A stretch of DNA of 64,000 nucleotides from Eubacteriaceae bacterium (GCA_910574015.1 CAJSYQ010000004.1:86411-150410); one strand, 5' to 3'; shown: positions 55,137-63,834, counted from the stretch's first letter. The notes: generated by a model from the letters alone, not told the origin. Translations and numbers: made by a program.

Positions 55137-55249
55137 TTTTTCTGCTCCTTTTTTCTTATTACAATGTCCTATCTACATTTTACCACATCAGGACGGATAA
55201 GAAAATAGGCAGAGACATAAGAGTTCACAAAAAAATCACAGACTTATAA

Positions 55250-55278
55250 ATGACATATTTACAGCTGCGTGGTATAAT
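55250..55278 (+). promoter_or_regulatory. Promoter of the RND permease operon
   Basis: ATGACA (55250-55255), 17 bases, TATAAT (55273-55278), about 65 bases before the start. Confidence 0.75.
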
Positions 55279-55343
55279 AAAGCGATAATCAGCGAGATGG
55301 AGTTTCGCCCGCGGGGCGATACAGAATGAAGGGGGAATTTTTC

Positions 55344-58300
55344 GTGTTATCGAAATATAGTGTGAGACGGCCGCTGACAGTACTGGTGGCTGTTGTGATC
55401 GTTTTAGTATTAGGATTTCTGTCCTTTCGGAATATGAGTACGGATCTGCTTCCCAGTATGGAGCTGCCGTACGCCCTTGTGATGACTACATACGCCGGAG
55501 CCAGCCCAGAGGAGGTGGAGCGGGCCGTATCGGAGCCGGTGGAGCAGGCCATGGCGAGGATCAATAATGTAAAAGAAATCCAGTCCGTGTCCATCAATAA
55601 CATGTCTATCGTTATGATGGAATTTAATGATGGAACAGATATGGCGTCTACAACTGTAGATATGCGGGAGAGCCTGGATATGGTTACCGCACAGTGGGCT
55701 GACGGCATTGGCAGTCCGACGATCATGAAGCTGAATCCCGATATGATGCCCATCATGGTGGCCGCCCTTGACTATAAGGATAAGGACACGGCGGAAGTAA
55801 CCAAGCTGGTGGAGCAGAATATCATACCGGAACTGGAGAGTGTGAACGGCGTGGCATCGGTAGATGAATCTGGTGCGGTTTCGAATCAGATTGATGTGAT
55901 CATTCAGCAGGATAAAATCGACGAGGTCAATCAAAAGGTGAAGGATGCCATCGACGGCAAGCTGGAGGATGCACAGGATAAACTAGACAAGAATAAGAAA
56001 AAGCTCGAGGATGGAAAGAGTGAGCTGGATTCCCAGAAAAACAAGGCGGCAGATCAGATCGCCAAGGGGGAGACCAGGCTGAATGACGCATCGGAGAAGA
56101 TCCAGGACGGTCTCAAGGCCATCGACGAGCAGATCACCAAGGTAAAGGAGCAGCAGAAGACGCTGAATACATCTGCCAAACAGGTGAAGAGCGGTCTTGC
56201 TACCATCGCCGCCAATAAGACAAAGCTGGAGACCACCATTAAGACGCTGACCAGCACGAAGGCCCAGCTGGAGACGCTCCAGGATTCCCTGACAAAGATG
56301 AATCAGCAGATTGCCGCACTGCAGGGACAGATCGATGCCCTTGGCGGCAGTGCACCGGATACGCTGAAGACCTCTCTGGCAGCGCTTCAGGCACAGAAAC
56401 AGGTTCTTCTCGGAAAACTGAAGGAGCAGGGCATCACAGAGGAAAATCTTGGAGCCAAGGTGAAGGAAGTGAATAGCGGCCTTACCTCAGCCCAGTCCGG
56501 TCTGACAGAGCTTCAGAAGCAGGAGAAGTCCCTGAAGGAGAACCAGAAGAAGATTACTTCGGCGCAGAAGAAGATCAAAGAGGGGCTGAAGAAGATGAAT
56601 TCTTCCAGAAAGCAGCTGGAAGAGGGGAAGATTTCCACAAAAGAGGGATTGGAGCAGCTGAATAAGCAGAAGATTCTTTCCGGTATCCAGCTGAGTGTGG
56701 CAGAGGCCCAGCTCAACAGCGGCTCCGAGAAGATCATCGAAGCCCAGAGCCAGATGAAGGCCACAAAGAAGACAACAAAAGAAAATGCGGATCTCAATAA
56801 GATCATTACGAAGGAGATGGTGGAGAACATCCTGAAGGCGGAGAACTTTGATATGCCGTCGGGGTATGTGACAGAGGAGGATGCCTCTTATCTGATCCGT
56901 GTGGGGGATAAGGTGGAATCGGCAGATGACATCCGGGATCTTGTGATCTGCGATCTGGATCTGGAGGGTCTGGATCCCATTACACTGGGGGATGTGGCTG
57001 ACGTGGCACAGACCAGCAACGAGGAAGATGTCTATACCGTTGTGGACGGAAATCCTGCCGTCCTTGTAACGTTTCAGAAGCAGTCAGGCTTTTCCACCGG
57101 AGATGTCACCGGCAGCCTGGAGGAAAAACTTGGTGAACTGGAGGAGCAAAATGAGGGATTCCACTCAGCCATCCTAATGAATCAGGGCGTCTATATCGAC
57201 CTGGTGGTGGATGCCGTGATCCAAAATCTTCTTGTGGGCGGTGCGCTGGCCATTATTATCCTGCTTCTGTTCCTGTGGGATATCCGCCCCACCATTATTG
57301 TGGCATGTTCGATTCCCCTCAGTGTAGTGGCCGCCATTGTGGCCATGTATTTCAGCGGTGTTACGCTGAATATCATATCCCTGTCCGGCCTGGCGCTGGG
57401 AGTGGGTATGCTGGTGGATAACTCAGTCGTAGTGATCGAGAATATTTTCCGGCTGCGGCAGAATGGACACTCGGTAAAGAAAGCGGCAGTCGAGGGGGCA
57501 AGGCAGGTGGGAGGCGCCATTATCGCCTCAACCCTTACTACGGTCTGCGTATTTGCGCCCATCATATTTACAGAAGGCATTACAAAAGAACTCTTTGTGG
57601 ATTTGGCACTGACACTGGCTTATACCCTGGGTGCCAGCCTGGTCATTGCCCTTACTCTTGTACCGGCCATGGCTGCCGGCATGATCCGTAAAACGAGATC
57701 CAGACAGGCCCGGTTCAGCCAGGGGATGCAGCGCGTTTACCGCAGGCTGCTAGGGACAGCTCTTCGCTGGAAACCGGTGGTGCTGATTGCTTCTGTGGTA
57801 TTTCTGATCCTCTTCGCATCCCTTGCGGTGAAAAATGGTATGTCCATGATGACGGAGATGGAGAGTACACAGATGACTGTAAATCTCACCACAGATGAGG
57901 AAAAGGATCTGGCACAGACAAAAGAAATCTCCAATCAGGCAATGGAAAAGATACTGGAGATTCCCGATGTGGAGACCGTGGGAGCCTATACGGGATCCGG
58001 TTCTTCCATGTCCATGCTGACAGGCAGCAGCAGTGGAAATTCAGTGACGATGTATGTTCTGCTGAAAGAGGAGGACAGGGAATATACCAATGATGAGGTG
58101 GCGGACCGCATTAAGGAGAGCACAAAGGATATAGATTGTGAACTCAGTGTCGATGCCTCCGCTATGGATATGAGCGCTCTGATGGGTCAGGGGGTCCGGA
58201 TGAACATCAAGGGAAAGGACCTGGATAAACTCCAGAGTATTTCTGAGGATGTAATGAAGAAACTGGAGGCGGTAGACGGTCTGGAAAACATATCAAACGG

Positions 58301-59294
58301 AATGGAGGAAGCCGGCCAGGAGTACCGTATCTCTGTTAATAAGGCGAAAGCCATGAAATATTCTCTGACAGTGGCGCAGGTATACCAGCAGATCTACGCA
58401 AAGCTGGCAGAGGCGTCGTCTATTTCTACCGTCTCCACAGACACGGACGATCTCGGCGTGTACGTCACCTCATCGGCAGATAAGGAGATGACCCGGAAGG
58501 ACATTAAAAATATTAAATTGGAATACACAGACCAGAATACCCAGAAGAAAAAGAAGGTGAAGCTCAGCAGGATTGCCGAATTTAAAACGGCAGATTCGCC
58601 GAATTCCATCACCCGGGACGGTCAGATGAGATTTGTCACCGTGGCGGCTGGGATTCAGGACGGTTATATTGTAAGCGATGTCAGTGCGGAAGTGAAGAAA
58701 GTCATGGCGGACTATAAAATACCCGACGGCTATACCGTGGAATACGATGGAGAGGACGATTCTACCTCGGAGGCAATGGGGCAGGTGCTCCTTATGATGC
58801 TGCTGGGGGTTGTCCTGATGTATCTGATCATGGTGGCGCAGTTCCAGTCACTTCTCTCGCCCTTCATCATCCTGTTCACAATACCGCTTGCCTTTACCGG
58901 AGGCTTTCTGGGACTGTGGATCACAGGCAGCGATGTCAGCGTTATCGCGATGATCGGCTTCGTCATGCTGGCGGGAATCATTGTTAATAATGGTATCGTT
59001 CTGGTAGACTATACCAACCAGATCCGACGGGATGGCACAGAGAAGAGAGAGGCGATCATCGAGGCCGGAGGAACCCGGCTCCGCCCCATTCTTATGACGG
59101 CGGTAACGACGATCCTCGGCCTTGTGCCCATGGCTGTCGGCACCAGTATGGGAACCGAAATGACCAGGCCCATGGCCATCGTAACCATAGGCGGACTAAT
59201 TTATGGTACACTTCTCACCCTATTTGTGGTACCATGTATCTATGATTTATTGAATCGTAAAAAAGATATCACAGAGAGGTCTATGGATGATTAG
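55344..59294 (+). CDS. Large RND-family permease with extracytoplasmic coiled-coil insert
   Basis: About 1316 residues of the AcrB/HAE1 type. TM1 near 12-30, first external loop with ASPEEVERAVSEPVEQAMARI, then an insert of about 290 residues (about 195-480) that is nearly all K/E/Q/L/S heptads, i.e. long coiled coil, inside the first external domain. TM2-6 near 620-810 with ALGVGMLVDNSVVVIENI (the Asp-rich proton-relay region), second external domain, and final TM8-12 near 1155-1300 with GIIVNNGIVLVDYTNQIRR. A GTG at 55344 with AGGGGGA upstream fits family starts (LSKYSVRRP); ATG 55326 lacks a site. No adaptor or outer-membrane partner is nearby, as expected for a monoderm. Overlaps murI by 8 bases. 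Confidence 0.86.
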   Translation: MLSKYSVRRPLTVLVAVVIVLVLGFLSFRNMSTDLLPSMELPYALVMTTYAGASPEEVERAVSEPVEQAMARINNVKEIQSVSINNMSIVMMEFNDGTDMASTTVDMRESLDMVTAQWADGIGSPTIMKLNPDMMPIMVAALDYKDKDTAEVTKLVEQNIIPELESVNGVASVDESGAVSNQIDVIIQQDKIDEVNQKVKDAIDGKLEDAQDKLDKNKKKLEDGKSELDSQKNKAADQIAKGETRLNDASEKIQDGLKAIDEQITKVKEQQKTLNTSAKQVKSGLATIAANKTKLETTIKTLTSTKAQLETLQDSLTKMNQQIAALQGQIDALGGSAPDTLKTSLAALQAQKQVLLGKLKEQGITEENLGAKVKEVNSGLTSAQSGLTELQKQEKSLKENQKKITSAQKKIKEGLKKMNSSRKQLEEGKISTKEGLEQLNKQKILSGIQLSVAEAQLNSGSEKIIEAQSQMKATKKTTKENADLNKIITKEMVENILKAENFDMPSGYVTEEDASYLIRVGDKVESADDIRDLVICDLDLEGLDPITLGDVADVAQTSNEEDVYTVVDGNPAVLVTFQKQSGFSTGDVTGSLEEKLGELEEQNEGFHSAILMNQGVYIDLVVDAVIQNLLVGGALAIIILLLFLWDIRPTIIVACSIPLSVVAAIVAMYFSGVTLNIISLSGLALGVGMLVDNSVVVIENIFRLRQNGHSVKKAAVEGARQVGGAIIASTLTTVCVFAPIIFTEGITKELFVDLALTLAYTLGASLVIALTLVPAMAAGMIRKTRSRQARFSQGMQRVYRRLLGTALRWKPVVLIASVVFLILFASLAVKNGMSMMTEMESTQMTVNLTTDEEKDLAQTKEISNQAMEKILEIPDVETVGAYTGSGSSMSMLTGSSSGNSVTMYVLLKEEDREYTNDEVADRIKESTKDIDCELSVDASAMDMSALMGQGVRMNIKGKDLDKLQSISEDVMKKLEAVDGLENISNGMEEAGQEYRISVNKAKAMKYSLTVAQVYQQIYAKLAEASSISTVSTDTDDLGVYVTSSADKEMTRKDIKNIKLEYTDQNTQKKKKVKLSRIAEFKTADSPNSITRDGQMRFVTVAAGIQDGYIVSDVSAEVKKVMADYKIPDGYTVEYDGEDDSTSEAMGQVLLMMLLGVVLMYLIMVAQFQSLLSPFIILFTIPLAFTGGFLGLWITGSDVSVIAMIGFVMLAGIIVNNGIVLVDYTNQIRRDGTEKREAIIEAGGTRLRPILMTAVTTILGLVPMAVGTSMGTEMTRPMAIVTIGGLIYGTLLTLFVVPCIYDLLNRKKDITERSMDD

Positions 59295-60090
59295 GAATGG
59301 AATACCTGGCAGCAGCAGGGAGCTGCCAGTTGGATTTATGGATTCGGGGCTGGGGGGACTGAGTGTTCTCCGGGAAGCCGTCCGGATCATGCCGGCAGAG
59401 GATTTTATCTATTATGGGGATTCACTGAACGCTCCCTATGGAACGAAGGAGCAGGAGGTGATCCGGGAGCTTACCTTCGCGGTGGTTGAAAATCTTATGA
59501 AGCAGGGCATCAAGGGACTGGCCGTCGCCTGTAATACGGCGACCAGTGCCGCGGTGCGCCTGCTTCGCGGCATGTATCCGGAACTGCCCATTGTCGGCAT
59601 CGAACCTGCGGTGAAGCCCGCTGTTGTTTCCAGCCATGGCGGCAGGATTCTTGTGATGGCGACTCCCATGACCATCGCCCAGGAAAAGTACCATGCGCTT
59701 CTGGAGCAGTACCGGGATCAGGCGGAGATTATTTCGGTTCCCTGCGGTGGACTGATGGAATTTGTGGAGCAGGGTAAGTTTGACGGGGAGCAGCTGGACA
59801 CGTATTTCCGGGAGCATCTGATGCCGTTTCTCACAGAGGACACCGAGACCATCGTTCTGGGCTGTACCCATTATCCCTTTCTGCGTCCGCAGCTCCGGGA
59901 ATTTCTCGGAGAAAGACCGATCCAGCTTATCGACGGCAGCTATGGGACTTCCATGGAACTGAAACGGCGTCTGAAGGTAAAAGATCTTCTGCGGGAGGAG
60001 GGACGGAAGGGAGAGGTCAACATACAGAATTCTTCCGGCAGTCAGGCAATGATAGACCGGAGCTATGAGCTGCTGGCGATGCCGTTTTAG
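59287..60090 (+). CDS. murI: Glutamate racemase
   Basis: Makes D-glutamate for peptidoglycan. 267 residues. Asp/Ser in GFMDSGLGGLSVL, first catalytic Cys in AVACNTATSAA (near 81), second in VLGCTHYPFL (near 194), and GIEPAVKPA. A short C-terminal extension holds NSSGSQAMIDR. It starts inside the end of the RND gene, so it is translated from the same transcript. Conserved and probably active. Confidence 0.95.
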   Translation: MIRNGIPGSSRELPVGFMDSGLGGLSVLREAVRIMPAEDFIYYGDSLNAPYGTKEQEVIRELTFAVVENLMKQGIKGLAVACNTATSAAVRLLRGMYPELPIVGIEPAVKPAVVSSHGGRILVMATPMTIAQEKYHALLEQYRDQAEIISVPCGGLMEFVEQGKFDGEQLDTYFREHLMPFLTEDTETIVLGCTHYPFLRPQLREFLGERPIQLIDGSYGTSMELKRRLKVKDLLREEGRKGEVNIQNSSGSQAMIDRSYELLAMPF

Positions 60091-60144
60091 ATTTCGGTTA
60101 TTTTATCAGGAGCACATGCATACTCTTCCTTGGGGGGGATTTTT

Positions 60145-60945
60145 ATGCGTATTCAAAAAAGAAAGCTTCTCTATGTCTTTTTATCTGTCCTATTGTTTGC
60201 GGCCGTGGGGGGGCTGTCGGGTTTTCTGAATGCCTCATTGGAGATTCGGGAACTGCCGGGACTGTCCTCTGATACGGGAAAAGAAAGGTTCCGGCAGTTT
60301 GATGTGGCAGCAGAGTATCTGTCACGGCAGGGCGGCTCTGGACAACTGGTGGAGGATTATCTTTATCATAACGGCAGCCTTAGCGGGAACAGCAGTCCCT
60401 GTCCCCGGTTTTCCTGGTATCATTTTCTCCTTTCTGAGAGACAGAAAGAGCCCTATATAAGAGCTTTTGAGACGATATTATCCGATATCCGGTGTTTTCC
60501 TGTCCAGAAGGATCCGGCGGGGAAGGAGTCCCTGACGTTTGATGATTCCTGGGGCGGAGCGCGCTCCTTTGGCGGGGAGAGACACCATGAGGGCACCGAT
60601 ATTATGCCTTCCAATAAAGAACGGGGATATTTTGCCGTGGTCAGCACCAGCGATGGTGTGGTGGAGAAGAAAGGATGGCTGAAGCTGGGCGGATACCGCC
60701 TGGGGATCCGGGCTCCCCACGGCGCTTACTTCTACTATGCCCATCTGGACCGCTATGCGGAGGGGGTGGAAGAGGGGACAAAGGTAAAGGCAGGACAGAT
60801 CATCGGTTATATGGGAGATACCGGATACGGGGAAGAGGGCACCCGGGGGAAATTTGCCGTCCATCTGCACTTTGGCATCTATCTGACTTTGGATGGAGAA
60901 GAGGTCAGTGTGAATCCGTATCAGGTGCTGCGTTATTTATGTTAA
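60145..60945 (+). CDS. M23-family peptidase, membrane-anchored
   Basis: 266 residues. N-terminal basic-hydrophobic segment (about 5-27), a helical linker (about 45-125), then M23 (about 140-265) with zinc ligands in ERHHEGTDIM and VHLHFG. GGGGGGGA precedes ATG 60145. Predicted wall endopeptidase at the outer face of the membrane. Its 3' end overlaps by 41 bases the -1 frame of the convergent small gene. Confidence 0.88.
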   Translation: MRIQKRKLLYVFLSVLLFAAVGGLSGFLNASLEIRELPGLSSDTGKERFRQFDVAAEYLSRQGGSGQLVEDYLYHNGSLSGNSSPCPRFSWYHFLLSERQKEPYIRAFETILSDIRCFPVQKDPAGKESLTFDDSWGGARSFGGERHHEGTDIMPSNKERGYFAVVSTSDGVVEKKGWLKLGGYRLGIRAPHGAYFYYAHLDRYAEGVEEGTKVKAGQIIGYMGDTGYGEEGTRGKFAVHLHFGIYLTLDGEEVSVNPYQVLRYLC

Positions 60946-61152
60946 TAATATAATAGGATCCCCTGGCCAATATCATGATGATCAATACGGGCGGCAGTAA
61001 AAGGGACAGCCAGAAGAATAAACGGCTGCCTTTTTTTGATATCTTTTTCTGTTGTAAAAGATATCCAGCATAAACCATAACACAATGCCGGCATAGACCA
61101 GACATATTCCAAATATGCTGTTCAATAGAACGGCGGTAATCCTTGAATACAT
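60905..61152 (-). CDS. Small two-membrane-segment protein needing a -1 frameshift
   Basis: AAAGGAG lies 6 bases before the ATG at 61152. The zero frame encodes one membrane segment (TAVLLNSIFGICLVYAGIVL then WFMLDIFYNRKRYQKK) and ends at 60982 after 56 codons with an unlikely tail. At 61036-61030 the mRNA reads A AAA AAG in codon phase CAA AAA AAG, the strongest known -1 slip site. Slipping back one base continues as GSRLFFWLSLLLPPVLIIM, a second membrane segment, to 60905, giving 82 residues. A stem GGCAGCC/GGCTGtCC follows at once. Either a programmed shift, a one-A deletion from an ancestral A8, or a base-calling error. Confidence 0.55.
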
Positions 61153-61222
61153 TGCAAACTCCTTTCGGCACCCACTGTGGTGCTTTCTTTATTGTAGCGC
61201 AGATTTTCTTATTTGTCAGCCA

Positions 61223-61251
61223 TTGACAAAGAGAAAATATTTTTATATAAT
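61223..61251 (+). promoter_or_regulatory. Perfect-consensus promoter of the tetR operon
   Basis: TTGACA (61223-61228), 17 bases, TATAAT (61246-61251); all 12 bases match sigma-A consensus. Confidence 0.88.
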
Positions 61252-61271
61252 TAAACTGTGAGTTTAATTAT
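61247..61271 (+). promoter_or_regulatory. Palindromic operator over the -10 box of the tetR promoter
   Basis: Inverted repeat ATAATTAAAC (61247-61256), 5-base centre TGTGA, GTTTAATTAT (61262-61271). It covers most of the -10 box and the start site, the classic position for autorepression by the TetR-family product encoded just downstream. Confidence 0.8.
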
Positions 61272-61286
61272 TGACAGGGGGAAACT

Positions 61287-61934
61287 ATGGGACGGAGAAA
61301 AAAAGAGCCTAGAAGCGTACACCGGGAAAATATAGTGTCTGCGGCATCTGCATTGTTTATGGAAAAAGGGATCGCCGCCGCCTCTATGGATGATATAGCG
61401 AAAGCCGCCGGATACAGCAAGGCAACATTGTATGTGTATTTTGAGAACAAAGAAGAAATCGTTGGTATGATAGTATGGAACAGTATGAAAAAGCTTTATG
61501 ACTACATATCCTCGGCACTGGTACAGCAGAAAACAACAAGGGCAAGATATGATTTTATCTGCCGCGGCCTGGTGCGGTATCAGGAAGAATTTCCCTTTTA
61601 TTTCCGAATGGTGCTGGATAGGATCAACATTGATTTTGAGAGTCACGAATATCTGCCGGAAGAAAAGGAAACCTATCGGGTCGGAGAGGAAATTAACCAA
61701 AAGCTAAAACAATTCCTGCTCTCCGGCATGGAGAAGGGGGATCTGCGCCGAGATCTGGAAATCATGCCCTCCATATTTAATTTTTGGGGTATGCTCTCCG
61801 GTATCATACAGCTTGCCGCAAACAAAGAAGAATATATTAAACAGTCGATGGGATTGTCTAAAGAAAAGTTTATGGAATATGGATTTTCTCTTGTTTACGA
61901 TTCGATCGCTGCCAGGAGAGATGATCATGAGTGA
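61287..61934 (+). CDS. TetR-family transcriptional repressor
   Basis: 215 residues. N-terminal HTH about 15-55 (NIVSAASALFMEKGIAAASM then DDIAKAAGYSKATLYVYFEN) preceded by a basic GRRKKEPR arm. The helical ligand domain runs to the end. GGGGGAAA upstream of ATG 61287. The perfect palindrome over its promoter indicates autorepression, lifted by an unknown ligand. Overlaps the iron-sulfur flavoprotein gene by 8 bases. Confidence 0.92.
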   Translation: MGRRKKEPRSVHRENIVSAASALFMEKGIAAASMDDIAKAAGYSKATLYVYFENKEEIVGMIVWNSMKKLYDYISSALVQQKTTRARYDFICRGLVRYQEEFPFYFRMVLDRINIDFESHEYLPEEKETYRVGEEINQKLKQFLLSGMEKGDLRRDLEIMPSIFNFWGMLSGIIQLAANKEEYIKQSMGLSKEKFMEYGFSLVYDSIAARRDDHE

Positions 61935-62496
61935 AAAAAATGCCCTTGCTATTTTAGGAAGTCCGCGGATAAATGGGATGACAGCCGCCATGATGGACCA
62001 GGCGGTGGCCGCCGCCGGTCGGGCGGGTTATGCGGTAACAACGATCCATCTATATGAAAAGGAGCTTTCTTTTTGTACGGGCTGCCGGATCTGCATGGAT
62101 ACAAAGATATGCGTTCAAAAGGACGATATACAGGAAATTGCAGAGTTATTGGGGAAGTGCCGGCTGGTTATTCTCGCCGCCCCGGTCTATTGGGCAAATG
62201 TACCCGCTGCGGTGAAAAATTTATTTGACCGGCTGTTAGGAACGGCGCTGGAAGAAACAAACGGGTTTCCCAAACCACGATTGAGGGGGAAGAAGTATAT
62301 GATATTGACCTCCTGCAACACCCCCGCCCCATTTTCCTGGATATTCGGACAGAGCAGAGGGGCCATCCGGAATATGGAGGAATTTTTTAAGTTGGCGGGG
62401 ATGAGACCGAAGGGCAGGATTGTCTGTGCAAATGCAAAGCACAGAGAGGAACTGCCGAAACGAACGGTGAAAAAGATTGAGAGGTGTCTGAAATGA
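61927..62496 (+). CDS. Iron-sulfur flavoprotein / NADPH-dependent FMN reductase family
   Basis: 189 residues. Flavodoxin-like fold starting LAILGSPRINGMTAAMMDQA (FMN phosphate loop), then the compact cysteine motif CTGCRICMDTKIC (C-x2-C-x2-C-x5-C, near 43-55), as in iron-sulfur flavoproteins that carry a [4Fe-4S] cluster and FMN. LAAPVYWANVPAAVKNLFDR is the conserved helix region. AGGAGA 7 bases before ATG 61927. Likely passes electrons in an anaerobic stress or detoxification role. Overlaps the next start (ATGA). Confidence 0.85.
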   Translation: MSEKNALAILGSPRINGMTAAMMDQAVAAAGRAGYAVTTIHLYEKELSFCTGCRICMDTKICVQKDDIQEIAELLGKCRLVILAAPVYWANVPAAVKNLFDRLLGTALEETNGFPKPRLRGKKYMILTSCNTPAPFSWIFGQSRGAIRNMEEFFKLAGMRPKGRIVCANAKHREELPKRTVKKIERCLK

Positions 62497-62894
62497 AATT
62501 ATCACGAAAACGAATCCTTTTGCTCCTGGCAGTCCTTCTTTTTCTAGCCGGCCTGATCCTTGCGGCGGTTTATCTCAAAAGTGTGGCAGACTATAAAAAG
62601 GCGGTGAAAGAAACAACCTTTCATGATGTCGACATCCGTGAAGTCCCCGATGGAGATTATGTCGGAGAATATGACGTGGATTTTGTGTATGCGAAGGTGC
62701 AGGTGACGGTTCGGAACGGCGCCATCACAGCCATTGATATTCGGGAGCATAAAAACGGGCGCGGGAAACCGGCGGAGCTTGTTGCAGACCGAATGATTCA
62801 GGAACAGAAAATAGATGTTGACACAGTTTCCGGCGCAACAAGCTCAAGCATTGTCATAAAGAAAGCCGTGGAAAATGCCCTCCGGGGGAGATAG
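62493..62894 (+). CDS. Membrane-anchored FMN-binding domain protein
   Basis: 133 residues. One membrane segment (about 7-29), then an FMN_bind domain at the outer face with DVDFVYAKVQVTVRNGAITA and the SGATSS motif (near 113-118), whose Thr is the usual site of covalent FMN attachment by ApbE. No apbE is in the window. Together with the iron-sulfur flavoprotein it could move electrons across the membrane face. Last gene of the tetR operon. Confidence 0.82.
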   Translation: MKLSRKRILLLLAVLLFLAGLILAAVYLKSVADYKKAVKETTFHDVDIREVPDGDYVGEYDVDFVYAKVQVTVRNGAITAIDIREHKNGRGKPAELVADRMIQEQKIDVDTVSGATSSSIVIKKAVENALRGR

Positions 62895-62910
62895 ATCAAC
62901 GGCGGGTTCT

Positions 62911-62942
62911 GGGACAGAGAAATATTTTCCTGTCCTATTTTT
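62911..62942. terminator. Convergent terminator
   Basis: Stem GGACAG (62912-62917) with CTGTCC (62930-62935), inner GAAA/TTTC pairs, then TATTTTT. It lies between the flavin operon and the minus-strand DUF1048 gene. Confidence 0.8.
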
Positions 62943-63297
62943 CCGCATCAAACCGGCGGGTGATCTCGTGGTTCAATTTATCACGCCAGTCCTCCGTATA
63001 GGTCTGGGTGCTCCGAAGAAGCTCGTCGCAAAAGGCCGCCACATCTCTGCCCGTTATCTCGAGAACATGTTTGCCGGCAGCGGCGCCTTCCTCGAAAAGG
63101 TCAATGAGGTCATAGTGGAGCTTCATCATATCCAGGCCGGAGCCGGATGCAAACATCCACATATGCTTCTGGATCTTTCTGAACACATAAGCGTAGTCCT
63201 CGGGAAGTGCTTTTACCCGTTCCATCTGCTGTTTATATTCGCGCTTTTCCTTTACTATTTTGGGGATATTCAGATAATTGTCAAAAAATTCACCCAT
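62935..63297 (-). CDS. DUF1048 family protein
   Basis: 120 residues, helical and charged. YLNIPKIVKEKREYKQQMER at the N-terminus, a middle GLDMMKLHYDLIDLFEEGAA segment, and a C-terminal YTEDWRDKLNHEITRRF. Length and pattern match DUF1048, which is regularly found with a PadR gene as here (8-base overlap). Biochemical role unknown; possibly an effector-binding or membrane-proximal helper of the regulator. Confidence 0.88.
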   Translation of the reverse strand: MGEFFDNYLNIPKIVKEKREYKQQMERVKALPEDYAYVFRKIQKHMWMFASGSGLDMMKLHYDLIDLFEEGAAAGKHVLEITGRDVAAFCDELLRSTQTYTEDWRDKLNHEITRRFDAEK

Positions 63298-63628
63298 GGA
63301 TCGTATCCTCCTTTAATTGTCTTAATTTTGAAGAGATAAAGTCCCATCTTGCCCAGAAATTTCGTAATTCATCCTGTCCTGCCTGATTCAGTGTGAAAAA
63401 TTTCCGGGGCGGCCCCATATCAGATGGTTTCTTTTCTATGTCTACCAGTTTATTCTTTTCCAGTCTCATCAGTATCGTGTAGGTTGTTCCATCCACTACA
63501 TCAGAGAAGCCAAGGGAGTTCAGCTGTCTTGTAATTTCATAGCCATAGGTTTCACCGCGGCTGATGATCTCCAGAATACAGCCTTCCAGAATCCCCTTCA
63601 GCATTTCAGTTAGGTTTTCCAAAGTCAT
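63290..63628 (-). CDS. PadR-family transcriptional regulator
   Basis: 112 residues with a winged helix. The segment GILEGCILEIISRGETYGYEI, then TYTILMRLEKNKLVDIEKKPS and the wing GPPRKFFTLN match PadR. A C-terminal helix for dimerisation follows. Strong GGAGGAATG start. It probably controls its own operon through the palindrome at 63655-63674. Confidence 0.92.
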   Translation of the reverse strand: MTLENLTEMLKGILEGCILEIISRGETYGYEITRQLNSLGFSDVVDGTTYTILMRLEKNKLVDIEKKPSDMGPPRKFFTLNQAGQDELRNFWARWDFISSKLRQLKEDTIHG

Positions 63629-63654
63629 TCCTCCTTCTGAGGCAGCTTATATTT

Positions 63655-63674
63655 TCAGTAACTAGTATTACTGA
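63655..63674 (-). promoter_or_regulatory. Likely PadR operator
   Basis: Inverted repeat TCAGTAA (63655-63661), 6-base centre, TTACTGA (63668-63674), between the promoter and the padR start. Position suits autorepression. Confidence 0.55.
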
Positions 63675-63684
63675 CTACGACTAT

Positions 63685-63713
63685 ATAGTATCACAGAATA
63701 GATAGGCTGTCAA
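63685..63713 (-). promoter_or_regulatory. Promoter of the padR operon
   Basis: On the minus strand TTGACA (63713-63708), 17 bases, TACTAT (63690-63685). The same -10 sequence and spacing as recA. Confidence 0.7.
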
Positions 63714-63740
63714 CATATTTAACAATGTCTATTAGAACCT

Positions 63741-63757
63741 GGGTTCAAATTGGTGCC
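63741..63757. repeat. 17-base repeat, copy 2
   Basis: GGGTTCAAATTGGTGCC, matching 16 of 17 bases of a copy at 35769-35785 (GGGTTCAAATTGGCGCC) 28 kb away. Both are intergenic. Not a tRNA: no cloverleaf surrounds either copy. Confidence 0.5.
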
Positions 63758-63796
63758 TTTGGGCGAAAAGATTGAGAATATTATGTGTAATTGTAG

Positions 63797-63826
63797 TTGT
63801 ACACATTTGCTTTTTTATGATACAAT
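63797..63826 (+). promoter_or_regulatory. Promoter at the right edge
   Basis: TTGTAC (63797-63802), 18 bases, TACAAT (63821-63826); TGTACA with 17 bases is an equal reading. Confidence 0.5.
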
Positions 63827-63834
63827 ATTCTAGA

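Noticed and set aside
61036..61171. Start of the -1 frame at the ATG at 61171
   Set aside because: It has no ribosome site; the AAAGGAG nearby serves the ATG at 61152 in the other frame, whose N-terminus is a clean membrane segment.
63741..63757. tRNA T-arm-like GGTTCAAAT
   Set aside because: No acceptor, D or anticodon stems can be folded around it, nor around the copy at 35769.
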